From assembly GCA_013140605.1 (NCBI GenBank), contig JABFSL010000002.1, forward strand, positions 23,961 to 87,960: a DNA stretch of 64,000 bases. The letters are read 5' to 3'. The first letter of the stretch is position 1. Each line of letters starts with the position of its first letter. Position numbers and translations under genes: made by a program. A model generated the notes under the pieces. That model was not told the DNA's origin. It ran no database searches and saw only the letters and a program-made list of their open reading frames with translations. This document shows positions 19,087 through 26,583 of the stretch, in pieces. The DNA is from Anaerolineales bacterium (GTDB lineage Bacteria; Chloroflexota; Anaerolineae; Anaerolineales; Villigracilaceae).

Positions 19087-19111
19087 ATATGCAAAAAGAA
19101 AGTTGTATAAT
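19082..19111 (+). promoter_or_regulatory. sigma70-type promoter of the SWIM gene
   Basis: -35 TTGTTA (19082-19087), 18-bp spacer, -10 TATAAT (19106-19111). Transcription would begin near 19118, about 20 bases before the ATG at 19139, which excludes the upstream in-frame start at 19082. Confidence 0.65.
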
Positions 19112-19138
19112 GCGGATATCCTATTTTTGGAACACGTT

Positions 19139-20878
19139 ATGTCATCCATCCCACGAATTTCAAAATCAATTATCGCCCACTGGACAGATAATGTTTACTT
19201 CCAGCGAGGGGAAAAATATTATGAACAAGGAGCCATCTACGAACAGCGAACTCAGGGGATGACCATCAAGTCCAAATGCTCTGGGTCGCAAGCCCCCTTT
19301 TATCGCCAGGAAGTCTTATTTGACAACAAGGGAATTAAATCCGCAGAATGTTCCTGTCCCGTAGGGGATGGTGGACATTGCAAACATACTGTCGCGTTAT
19401 TACTAACCTGGGTGAACGATCCCAACTCTTTCCAGGAAGTCGAAGCGATTGACGCCATCCTCGAAAAACTTTACAAACCCGAATTGATTGCCCTCATTAA
19501 GCAAATGATTGAACAGGAACCAGATTTGGAATCCCTGCTTGAACTTCCTCTTGCGGGAGGAGAAAACAAACCGCTAAATATAAAAGCCATTCGCAGACAG
19601 GCAGAACAAGCTTTTCAAGGCGCAGACTTTGAATGGGGTTATGCGCGTGAAATCAAACGGGGTTTGAATCCACTTTTGAAACTCGCGGCAGGTTATTTGT
19701 CCCGCGATGAAGCGGAAAATTCGGCTTCGATATATATCGCAATCATCGAGACCATTATGGATAACGAAAATGAGGCTCTTGGAGATGAAGAGGGAGAATT
19801 GCTGGGTGTCTTGTATGAATGCGCCGAAGCGCTTGGTAATTGCTTATCCCAAATCAAGGACTCAAAAAAGAGACTTGAAATTCTACAAACCCTGTTCAGC
19901 GCATACCAGTGGGATACGATAAAAATAGGCGGCGTTGGCGCTGCGGATTGCGTACCAGAAATCCTTACAGCACAAACCACTCCCGAAGAACGAGTGGAAA
20001 TCGCAAAATGGACGCGCAAAATCCTCCCGAAAGGAAACAGTTGGAGCGATGGCTATCATCGCGAAACTCTTGGCAGGCTTCTGCTTGATCTCGAAGCAGA
20101 CATTCTTGATGATGAGTCCTATTTGAAACTTTGCCGTGAAACGGGACGGTTGAATGACCTAATTGCACGCCTGCTCAAACTCAAAAGAATTAAAGAAGCA
20201 GAAGATGTTGCCAGAGTTGCAGAAGATTATCCTTTATTCAAGACACTTGATATTTTTATAACTCATGGGCAAGCCGCGCTCGCCGAAAAACTTGTGACCG
20301 AAAGACTAAAAACCATCAAAGATGATCGCCTGGTAGATTGGCTTGCAAACAGGCTCAAAGAGCGCGGAGATTTGGCGGGGTCGTTGGAATTAGAAGAAAG
20401 ACTGTTTTGGAAATATCCCAACATCGAGAAATATAAAAAACTCCGCAAACTCGCAAAGCAACTTAATGGTTGGGGAAATTTACAAAGTCATATCATCCAT
20501 GAACTTGAAAGCAAAAAAGATTTTAACTTCCTTGTCAGTCTTTACCTCCTTGAAAAAGAGGTGGGATATGCGCTTGCAACGCTTGAAAAATTGCCAGAAC
20601 GCTGGGGAGATCATTCCCTGCTTATTGAAGTGGCGCAAGCGGCAAAGAAACAATATCCCCAGGAATCCATTCAGCTGTTTACAAAAGAAGCAGAGCGCTT
20701 TATTAATTACCGTGACCGAGGCAATTATTCGCAAGCGGCACTTTGCCTGCGTGAAATACGCGACATCTATCGCCAGTTGAACGAAATACAATCATGGGAC
20801 AAACTCATAGCAGAAATACGCGAACGTTTTCGCAAACTTCCCGCATTTCAAGATGAATTGAACCAACTCAAACTATGA
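19139..20878 (+). CDS. SWIM zinc-finger domain protein
   Basis: 579 aa from ATG 19139 (MSSIPRIS), fixed by the promoter just upstream. Around residue 70 is the SWIM zinc motif CxCx(n)CxH (ECSCPVGDGGHCKH), preceded by the usual RGEKYYEQGAI segment. The remaining 480 residues are helical and repeat-like, rich in Leu/Glu/Lys. SWIM domains bind DNA or proteins; members of this long form are uncharacterised. It is followed 38 bases later by an unknown gene of similar helical character, and the two probably act together. Confidence 0.85.
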   Translation: MSSIPRISKSIIAHWTDNVYFQRGEKYYEQGAIYEQRTQGMTIKSKCSGSQAPFYRQEVLFDNKGIKSAECSCPVGDGGHCKHTVALLLTWVNDPNSFQEVEAIDAILEKLYKPELIALIKQMIEQEPDLESLLELPLAGGENKPLNIKAIRRQAEQAFQGADFEWGYAREIKRGLNPLLKLAAGYLSRDEAENSASIYIAIIETIMDNENEALGDEEGELLGVLYECAEALGNCLSQIKDSKKRLEILQTLFSAYQWDTIKIGGVGAADCVPEILTAQTTPEERVEIAKWTRKILPKGNSWSDGYHRETLGRLLLDLEADILDDESYLKLCRETGRLNDLIARLLKLKRIKEAEDVARVAEDYPLFKTLDIFITHGQAALAEKLVTERLKTIKDDRLVDWLANRLKERGDLAGSLELEERLFWKYPNIEKYKKLRKLAKQLNGWGNLQSHIIHELESKKDFNFLVSLYLLEKEVGYALATLEKLPERWGDHSLLIEVAQAAKKQYPQESIQLFTKEAERFINYRDRGNYSQAALCLREIRDIYRQLNEIQSWDKLIAEIRERFRKLPAFQDELNQLKL

Positions 20879-20916
20879 CAATGCAATTTCAACCTAATCA
20901 GCCGAGTCTATTTTAA

Positions 20917-22008
20917 ATGCCCACCTATCCTGAATACGTTTACAAAACCTTAGCCCGCGCGCGTGATATCGGTCAATGGTATTGCGGACAGTCTGATGCA
21001 GCGGCTTTGTGCTTTGATGTATTGGCGTTGTTCCCTGATTGCGAAGAAGCTCAGGAACTTGTTTACGGACTCTTCTGTGATGAATGGACGATTTACGATA
21101 ACCGCGTTGCTATTCAGCAGAATATTGACGAATGGGATGACCGTCCGTGGCAACAGCGACGCAGGCTGGCGTTGTCCTATCGTTTTATGAGCAGGTGGGA
21201 TGGAAAGTATCAAGAGAACATATTGGACAGAGACGGTCCTCCTGATGTGCAAAAAATTCTTAATGATGGCAAAATAGAATTGCTTGGTGCGTACTGTCTC
21301 GGTGATGAGGAATGTACCGATTACTCCTGGACGATTTTTGCGGATGCAATTCAAAAAGCCGAAGACCCGCAAAAGACATTGTTCTGGATCGGGTGGCAAT
21401 ATGCCGACCTTGGATTTTTCGCCGATGCAGCAGAAGCGTTAGGCGAGTTATGCTCGCGCTTTGACGATGCGGCTGCGAGAAGATTACTTGCCGAAATCAT
21501 CTGGTGGCGCGATAACGCCCATCGCATCCCGTGGATTCCACCTAAAGGAGACGGTTCACTTTATGACCGTATGATGGATTTCATTGACCCCACCGCACCA
21601 AAGACAAAGGATTACGTGCGCGAAGTGCGAAATGAAAATCAAAAGGAACGCATCGCGCCGTATCGTCCAACCATTGATAAGCAATTGGCAAATCTTTTCA
21701 CCCAATCCATCCCCAACGAAAAGGAGATGCCTGCAACATCAATTGTGGATTGGAGTTTTCTCGATAAGGATGACGGTCAACCTGGTGAGCCTGCCGATTG
21801 GGTGAAAAAACGAATCCGCATGTATGAAAAGTGGAAGGATGAACTTCATACAGAAATGCTCGAAGATTTAAAACGCACGTACAAATGGACGCGCAACATC
21901 CCACCGCCATCCACACCGAAGAGATATGATCCCAATGAACTGCCATTCAATCCCAGTGAAATTCTCGGCGACACTGAATGGGATGATGAGTTTGATGAAG
22001 GTATATAA
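20917..22008 (+). CDS. hypothetical protein downstream of SWIM gene
   Basis: 363 aa, soluble, rich in Trp/Asp/Arg. The first half reads like TPR-type helical repeats (SDAAALCFDVLALFPDCEEAQELVYGLF; FADAAEALGELCSRFDDAAARRLLAEIIWW). The second half is Pro- and charge-rich and ends in a very acidic tail (DTEWDDEFDEGI). No family recognised. The position 38 bases after the SWIM gene and the strong hairpin after its stop mark a two-gene operon. Confidence 0.7.
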   Translation: MPTYPEYVYKTLARARDIGQWYCGQSDAAALCFDVLALFPDCEEAQELVYGLFCDEWTIYDNRVAIQQNIDEWDDRPWQQRRRLALSYRFMSRWDGKYQENILDRDGPPDVQKILNDGKIELLGAYCLGDEECTDYSWTIFADAIQKAEDPQKTLFWIGWQYADLGFFADAAEALGELCSRFDDAAARRLLAEIIWWRDNAHRIPWIPPKGDGSLYDRMMDFIDPTAPKTKDYVREVRNENQKERIAPYRPTIDKQLANLFTQSIPNEKEMPATSIVDWSFLDKDDGQPGEPADWVKKRIRMYEKWKDELHTEMLEDLKRTYKWTRNIPPPSTPKRYDPNELPFNPSEILGDTEWDDEFDEGI

Positions 22009-22130
22009 AATAACTGCAATCATCCCAGCGGGGTATATCATGTATACGGGTATAAATTTCGCTTAAGAACGTAGGCGGCGAAAATTCACCGCTTTTCGAA
22101 CAGTTTTCGATAAAAAATAGTTAGTAATCA

Positions 22131-22185
22131 GGTCAAAACCAAAGGCTATGAAGTTTTATCTCCACCGCCTTTGGTTTATTTGACC
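22131..22185 (+). terminator. long hairpin after the SWIM operon
   Basis: GGTCAAAACCAAAGGC (22131-22146) pairs with GCCTTTGGT-TTA-TTTGACC (22167-22185) with a small bulge; the loop is about 20 bases. Most simply a transcription end signal for the + strand operon, though no run of T follows. Confidence 0.55.
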
Positions 22186-22302
22186 ACCTTTCTTCTTGGA
22201 GATAAGCATTTTGTAGTGATGCAAAAATGGTCGGAGGAGAACTCTTTCAGATCGGGGTTCCGTATGCAGATATGGATTGTTCTAAATAATGAAGCATGAA
22301 AG

Positions 22303-22490
22303 CTAGAACTTCTTTTGTCTTTCAAAAGTTTGGCGCAGGGCTGAAATAACAATCCCGGTTCTCAGTACTCCCCACACAATCGCGAAGATTCCGCCAATAA
22401 CCGCCACCCAACCAACATCGTCATCATCGTTCGTTTTTCATCCTTCGGTTTGCGTTTTCTGCCTTTGCCGGATGTTAAGGAATTTTGCAT
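22303..22490 (-). pseudogene. frameshifted small single-pass membrane protein
   Basis: From ATG 22490 the frame reads a basic start (MQNSLTSGKGRKRKPKDEKRT). It then leaves the coding frame; one base back, the other frame continues DDDDVGWVAVIGGIFAIVWGV and ends with ISALRQTFERQKKF at a TAG (22303). Joined, they make a 63-residue protein with a basic-acidic head and one membrane helix. The break is in the GATGATGACGATG run near 22420-22432. Either a one-base deletion (pseudogene or sequencing error) or a -1 frameshift. No family is known to me. Confidence 0.5.
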
Positions 22491-22658
22491 CTACGTTACA
22501 TAACCGCAGGCGCAGCGATTCGTCGGGTTTTGTTATTATGTTCCAAGTAAAAGTCTCTGTTCTTTTATAGCTTAATCTGGCTGGCAATGAAGAAGTCCAG
22601 ATCTCCAACATTTGGTGAGGATGAATCTCTGAAGATTATGCACAGCACTACATGATGA

Positions 22659-22697
22659 AATAAGAGACAAAGATGGCATCTTTGTCTCTTATTTTCT
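22659..22697. terminator. strong bidirectional terminator
   Basis: AATAAGAGACAAAGAT (22659-22674), short loop GGC, exact inverse ending at 22693, with A-rich and T-rich flanks. It closes the operon ending at 22708 on the - strand. Confidence 0.85.
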
Positions 22698-22707
22698 AAA
22701 ATTGATT

Positions 22708-23160
22708 TTATGGAATCCAATTGGACAACACGTTCACAATTAGATCAGGATTTGCGGGATCATTTGTCTTGAGATGAACTCCGAAGTTGTGTGGGCCGTC
22801 CATGCCTTCGTGCATCATGAACACAGCGGATTCAATAATTGTGCTTTCACCAGGTTTGAGTACCATCGAACCGATGGTAAGTTGAGGAGGTCAGCACCCT
22901 TCTAAAACTTCGATATACGGTTCCTCTTTGAAACGTAATATGTCATCGCCTGTATTGGTGACCTTTATGGCAAAGGTTTTTTCCACGTTGAATTTCACAT
23001 CGCCATAATCAATTTTTTGCTGATCCACTGCGATGGATGGAGTTCCGCCGCCCTGGTTCGTGGAGATGAATATTGCGGCAATGATCAGGATGCCGCCAAC
23101 GGCCAACAGCCCCCAGGGAAAACTCTTTTTGTGCTTCTGACTTCTTTGTTTTTTGCTCAT
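22708..23160 (-). CDS. candidate selenoprotein: membrane-anchored DUF1573-like protein with in-frame UGA
   Basis: ATG 23160 has an AAGGAG site. The frame runs 89 codons to a TGA (22893-22891) and then stays open for 60 further codons to TAA at 22708. Part 1: basic start, one membrane helix (WGLLAVGGILIIAAIFIS), then an Ig-like DUF1573 strand pattern (IDYGDVKFNVEKTFAIKVTNTGDD). The TGA falls in EVLEGC-U-PPQL. Part 2 has clear protein character (VLKPGESTIIESAVFMMHEG, VHLKTNDPANPDL). As I recall, relatives carry Cys-Cys-Pro-Pro here, so UGA would replace the second Cys. The hairpin after the UGA fits bacterial SECIS rules. Last gene of the PCYCGC/cupredoxin operon; a redox or copper-chaperone role is likely. 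The alternative is a nonsense mutation of a Cys codon. Confidence 0.7.
22861..22879 (-). promoter_or_regulatory. putative bacterial SECIS element
   Basis: On the - strand: perfect 8-bp stem TACCATCG / CGATGGTA with loop GTT. The loop G is the 20th base after the UGA. Published search rules for bacterial SECIS ask for a G in the first two loop bases, a stem of 4-16 bp and 16-37 bases from UGA to loop; all are met. Folding with a GGUUC loop also resembles the E. coli fdhF loop GGUCU. Confidence 0.6.
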
Positions 23161-23169
23161 GGTATCTCC

Positions 23170-24171
23170 TTAATTGTGATAATCAAACTGGAACGAATAC
23201 AGATACGCGATCAGATCCCAGATTTGCTCCTCGGTAAAAATCGAGCCCCACATCGGCATGCCCGTGCCCATGCCGCCACGCAGGATTTTTCCCTGTAATA
23301 ATGCGGGGCTCGCGCCGAGCATTCGCGTTGGATTGGTGAAGTCAACGGGAGATTGCATGGTCATGTTATCTGAGCCTGCCATCGTTTGCATGGATGATTC
23401 ATCAGCCGCGGCGAGGTCATCCGCAAAGACACCGTTGCCCGCACCATTCTCACCATGACAGGCGGCGCAGTTTTGGGCAAACAGGTGCTGTCCATTTGCG
23501 AGGGATTCGGGTGTCGTGTTGGATTGCCAGATGGATGCAACCACATTCCATCGTTGTATTTCAGTGAGCGACGTGGAACCCAATTCGTCAAATACTTGAT
23601 AAGGTGAATTTCCGAGATAGTACTCAGTGGATCGGTCAATTGGTAAATTGACTGCCAATTGCTGTCCATTGATTGCCGAGGGTTGAGAAAATGGAATAGA
23701 AGGCGAGTCGTGCGGAGCGTCAATGTCGAGGCCGAGAGTCACATACATTGGAACAGAAGCAGGCTCAGGGCGCTGTCCTGAGCTTGTCGAAGGGTCCGCA
23801 GGTGAACCGCTGACTTCAATTGTGCCGCGCATGCGCCAGTGATTGATTCCGCACCAGCGCGTGCAGAAGAAGGTGTAAATCCCAGGCTTGTCAAAATTCA
23901 AGGTGACGTCAGCGACTTTGCCTGGCAGAACATCCACACTTTGCATGTCCATCTGACCGACAGCAAAACCATGAACTACATCGTCAGAAGTTAGTTTTAA
24001 ATTAAGTGGCTCGTTGACATTGGCTTTGATTACATCTGGACTCCAGCCGCCATCTTCTGCGATGTGTACATGAATAAGCGGAGTGTGTGACCAAAAATAA
24101 AGCGGCGCTCCAACTACGCTGACAATTGCTACTGTTATCAAAATGCGTGAGATGAGTTCCGAGCGTTTCAT
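23170..24171 (-). CDS. CuA-type cupredoxin fused to a c-type cytochrome
   Basis: 333 aa from ATG 24171, which overlaps the stop of the preceding gene (ATGA). Order: N-terminal membrane anchor; cupredoxin domain with CuA ligands (His in DDVVHGFAV, then CTRWCGINHWRM = CxxxCxxxHxxM); a linker; a cytochrome c domain with heme motif CAACH near residue 240 and a likely Met ligand in GTGMPMWG. This is the domain order of cytochrome oxidase subunit II of the caa3 type, but only one membrane helix is present and no subunit I gene is near. It is therefore probably a periplasmic electron carrier. The linker contains the repeat-derived peptide PSTSSGQRP. Confidence 0.88.
   Translation of the reverse strand: MKRSELISRILITVAIVSVVGAPLYFWSHTPLIHVHIAEDGGWSPDVIKANVNEPLNLKLTSDDVVHGFAVGQMDMQSVDVLPGKVADVTLNFDKPGIYTFFCTRWCGINHWRMRGTIEVSGSPADPSTSSGQRPEPASVPMYVTLGLDIDAPHDSPSIPFSQPSAINGQQLAVNLPIDRSTEYYLGNSPYQVFDELGSTSLTEIQRWNVVASIWQSNTTPESLANGQHLFAQNCAACHGENGAGNGVFADDLAAADESSMQTMAGSDNMTMQSPVDFTNPTRMLGASPALLQGKILRGGMGTGMPMWGSIFTEEQIWDLIAYLYSFQFDYHN
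23777..23793. repeat. CCTGAGCTTGTCGAAGG repeat inside a reading frame
   Basis: A 17-base copy of a repeat widely dispersed in this phylum, lying in frame and coding for PSTSSGQ in the linker between the CuA and heme domains. Confidence 0.8.
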
Positions 24172-25499
24172 AAGAGCAACCACAGCATGACCAATGTGAG
24201 GATGAAACTAAAAGCGATGACAGAAATTGAAGACGTCCTTATTTCGTTTGCGGCTTTCTGCGCCGTGCGCGCAGACCAGATCAAGCCGCCGACCAGTGCA
24301 AGTGTTTGCGCGGGTGCGAGAACGAACGTGAGCATCGGCTGCCATACGGCGTTGGCTGTTCCAAACAAATTCCAGCCAAGGCCGAGCGGATCAGAGAAAG
24401 CTGCGATTATGTATGAAGCATTGGTTAGAACGAAAGATAAGCTAAATGCAACCCAGAACATCAGGCCGAGAGGAATGAGAGCAGTTGCAAGAGAAGCAAA
24501 TCGTTGTTTGAGCGGGAGAGAGCCTTTTGTTTTTAGAATGCCGAGCGTAAAGAAACCAGGAAGGATAACAAAGATAATCGCAAGAAATATGACTGCATAA
24601 ATAAACCATGCGCTTGTGCCAACGTTGTAAGCCGCATCCTTGAATGCGCCCCACGGACCAAGCAAAACACCCGCATAAATCATAGCTGAACCGAGCATGA
24701 TGAAAGCTTTGAAGGCTTCATCCATTCTTGTGGATGGCTTTGCGAGATCAGCAGAGAATGGACGCAGGTTGATCGCGATGTTGTCATGCGGGCAGGTGCG
24801 AATACATTCCATGCATAAACCGCAGTAGGTGTTTTTTGTCAGGCCTCCAGGGAATACATCCCACGGACAGCCATATCCATTGGCTGAACCGTTATAACAG
24901 GGTTTGCCTTCACAGGTTACACAGATTTGTTTATCTTTAATTCGTAATTCTATCGGAGCAGTTTGTGAATACAAACCAATAAATCCACCGACTGGGCAGA
25001 GATAACGGCAAAAGGCGCGACGCTCGAAAATGGTACTCAATCCAATCGCGGCGAAGAGCATGGCGGCAAGGACAATCCCTGTGATATTTGGGGTGGTGAG
25101 CAGGACACTGCTGAAGAGAGCCAACAATAGAAACGAAATGTTCTGCATCCAAATGTTGCGCAGAAACTTGGGCCAGCGCAGATTGAGCCATTTTGGCTTT
25201 TTATCAGGCGGACTTAATACTGCACCGCGTTGGAGCCATTCTCCAGGAAGCGGGATTGGGCAAACCGCGCACCATCCGCGCCCGAAGAATGGCACGGCAA
25301 CGAGAATCAGGATTGCCCACCATGCGATCCATACGAAGACGATGCTGAAATTGTGGCTTCCAACTGGTGTGCCGATCAGCCCGGCAAGGATGGCAAAGAT
25401 GTATCCCACCAGCATCACGATAAATACAGCCAGTTGAGGATAGCGGCTTTTTAGCGTGTTCTTTATAAAGGGGATACGAGTAAGTTCAAAGCGGCTCAT
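24168..25499 (-). CDS. polyferredoxin membrane protein, NosR/NapH/CcoG-like
   Basis: 443 aa with about eight membrane helices. The cytoplasmic-side cysteine pairs typical of NapH/NosR are present: GRGWCAVCPIPLP and RRAFCRYLCPVGG. Further clusters follow: QICVTCEGKPCYNGSANGYGCPW and a ferredoxin-type site YCGLCMECIRTCPHDN. Such proteins move electrons from the quinone pool or cytoplasm to periplasmic copper or heme proteins. It lies between two CuA-type proteins in the same operon, which are its likely partners. A second member is at 34.2-35.5 kb. Confidence 0.85.
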   Translation of the reverse strand: MSRFELTRIPFIKNTLKSRYPQLAVFIVMLVGYIFAILAGLIGTPVGSHNFSIVFVWIAWWAILILVAVPFFGRGWCAVCPIPLPGEWLQRGAVLSPPDKKPKWLNLRWPKFLRNIWMQNISFLLLALFSSVLLTTPNITGIVLAAMLFAAIGLSTIFERRAFCRYLCPVGGFIGLYSQTAPIELRIKDKQICVTCEGKPCYNGSANGYGCPWDVFPGGLTKNTYCGLCMECIRTCPHDNIAINLRPFSADLAKPSTRMDEAFKAFIMLGSAMIYAGVLLGPWGAFKDAAYNVGTSAWFIYAVIFLAIIFVILPGFFTLGILKTKGSLPLKQRFASLATALIPLGLMFWVAFSLSFVLTNASYIIAAFSDPLGLGWNLFGTANAVWQPMLTFVLAPAQTLALVGGLIWSARTAQKAANEIRTSSISVIAFSFILTLVMLWLLL

Positions 25500-25514
25500 A
25501 ATATTCAGCGTGAT

Positions 25515-25976
25515 TCAATCCATGTTCTTTGTTTGGGGTATGAAAGACGAAAGAGGAAGGAAGCCAATCACGGCAAGAACTGCAAGACCAATGGAGCGAT
25601 ACAGCCAATTATTTGTCCCTACTGTCAACTTGCCAATCATGAACGGATGCATCGCACCACAGGTAACATTACATCGAAAACGGAAGGAGCCTGGCTTGTC
25701 GGCAACGAAAGATAATGTTTTGGTCTGACCTGGGTCAGCCTCGATGGAAATATCGTAGCCATCCACATACAAACCATGCACCACATCCGTGCTGACGAGT
25801 TGGATATTCACCTTGTCGCCAGGGTTGACTTTAAACTCAGAGGGAGAATATGCATATTGTCGCGCGTCAATCCGAAAGGTCCGCTCCTGAGGCGTAATGG
25901 GTTGGACTGGCAGCGGCGCAAACGCCACAACCAGTCCAGCCATTACAAAGAGGAGAAGAATGAAGCGCGAGTTCAT
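25515..25976 (-). CDS. membrane-anchored CuA-type cupredoxin
   Basis: 153 aa. Signal or anchor helix at the N-terminus, cupredoxin domain with His in TDVVHGLYV and the CuA-like ligand run CNVTCGAMHPFM (CxxxCxxxHxxM), then a C-terminal membrane helix (LYRSIGLAVLAVIGFLPL). The ligands match cytochrome oxidase subunit II and nitrous oxide reductase, but the protein is only this domain. It follows the PCYCGC lipoprotein gene after 4 bases. Probably a periplasmic electron carrier or copper acceptor. Confidence 0.85.
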   Translation of the reverse strand: MNSRFILLLFVMAGLVVAFAPLPVQPITPQERTFRIDARQYAYSPSEFKVNPGDKVNIQLVSTDVVHGLYVDGYDISIEADPGQTKTLSFVADKPGSFRFRCNVTCGAMHPFMIGKLTVGTNNWLYRSIGLAVLAVIGFLPLSSFIPQTKNMD

Positions 25977-25980
25977 AAAA

Positions 25981-26427
25981 TTAAGGGATGTTCGATGGGC
26001 CGTATTGGGAATAGGTTGCGTCTACGTATGTTCTGGCTTCCTGCGGACTTTTCCCTTCTCTCAACATCCGCATCACATCCTGGGTAATATCCACGCAGAT
26101 GGAACAGCCAAGGGCATGATTGTCGAAGGTGATCTTCCCGCTGGCGTCCACTTCCGAGACGTAGCAATCGTAATTGGAGGTGTGTCCAATATCGCCGCAT
26201 CCGCAATAGCAGGGAATATCCTGCATGATGTCGGGGTTCGCTGTGTTGAATTGATAGGCTTCCTGTACAGCCACGGGCGCAGACTGGACTTCGGCAGGCA
26301 TTTGATCCATCGGCATCATGATCAGATGGGCATCGTTTGATTTTGAAGTTGAGCAGGCGGAAATAGCAGTGGTCAATAAAACTGCTATGAGGGAGAGTAG
26401 TAAAAGTTTACGTGTTTTTGAAATCAT
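25981..26427 (-). CDS. PCYCGC-motif lipoprotein
   Basis: 148 aa from ATG 26427, chosen for the GGAGG site just upstream. Lipoprotein signal with a Cys in TTAISACS; then the hallmark PCYCGCG with DIGHTSNYDCYV, and a second Cys pair LGCSICVDI. This is the PCYCGC (PF13798-like) family, suspected to bind metal; its function is not established. It heads an operon with two CuA-type proteins, a polyferredoxin and the UGA-containing protein, and carries the shared 18-bp palindrome 79 bp before its start. Confidence 0.85.
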   Translation of the reverse strand: MISKTRKLLLLSLIAVLLTTAISACSTSKSNDAHLIMMPMDQMPAEVQSAPVAVQEAYQFNTANPDIMQDIPCYCGCGDIGHTSNYDCYVSEVDASGKITFDNHALGCSICVDITQDVMRMLREGKSPQEARTYVDATYSQYGPSNIP

Positions 26428-26505
26428 ATTGGGCCTCCAGTATCGGATAGCCCAATGGTAGTCTGACAATTCAATTGTCTCCAGCGCAGGATGGCGGGGA
26501 AATTA

Positions 26506-26523
26506 ATACGCCAAATGGCTTAT
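26506..26523 (-). promoter_or_regulatory. shared palindrome, site f (PCYCGC operon)
   Basis: ATACGCCAAATGGCTTAT, 79 bp upstream of the ATG at 26427. One of six related sites in the copper island (consensus ATANGCNNNATKGCNYAY). Confidence 0.65.
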
Positions 26524-26550
26524 GATAAATGTCATGGACCGCGAAAATCA

Positions 26551-26577
26551 ACAGGCTCTGACACTGTCAGAGCCTGT
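26551..26577 (-). terminator. terminator of the multicopper oxidase gene
   Basis: ACAGGCTCTGA (26551-26561), loop CACTG, exact inverse (26567-26577), followed on the - strand by TTGATTTT. It lies directly after the stop at 26584. Confidence 0.8.
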
Positions 26578-26583
26578 AATAGA

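Noticed and set aside
22891..23160. An 89-aa protein ending at the TGA
   Set aside because: The 60 codons beyond continue the same domain with strong protein character, and a SECIS-like hairpin follows, so a full 150-residue protein is more likely.
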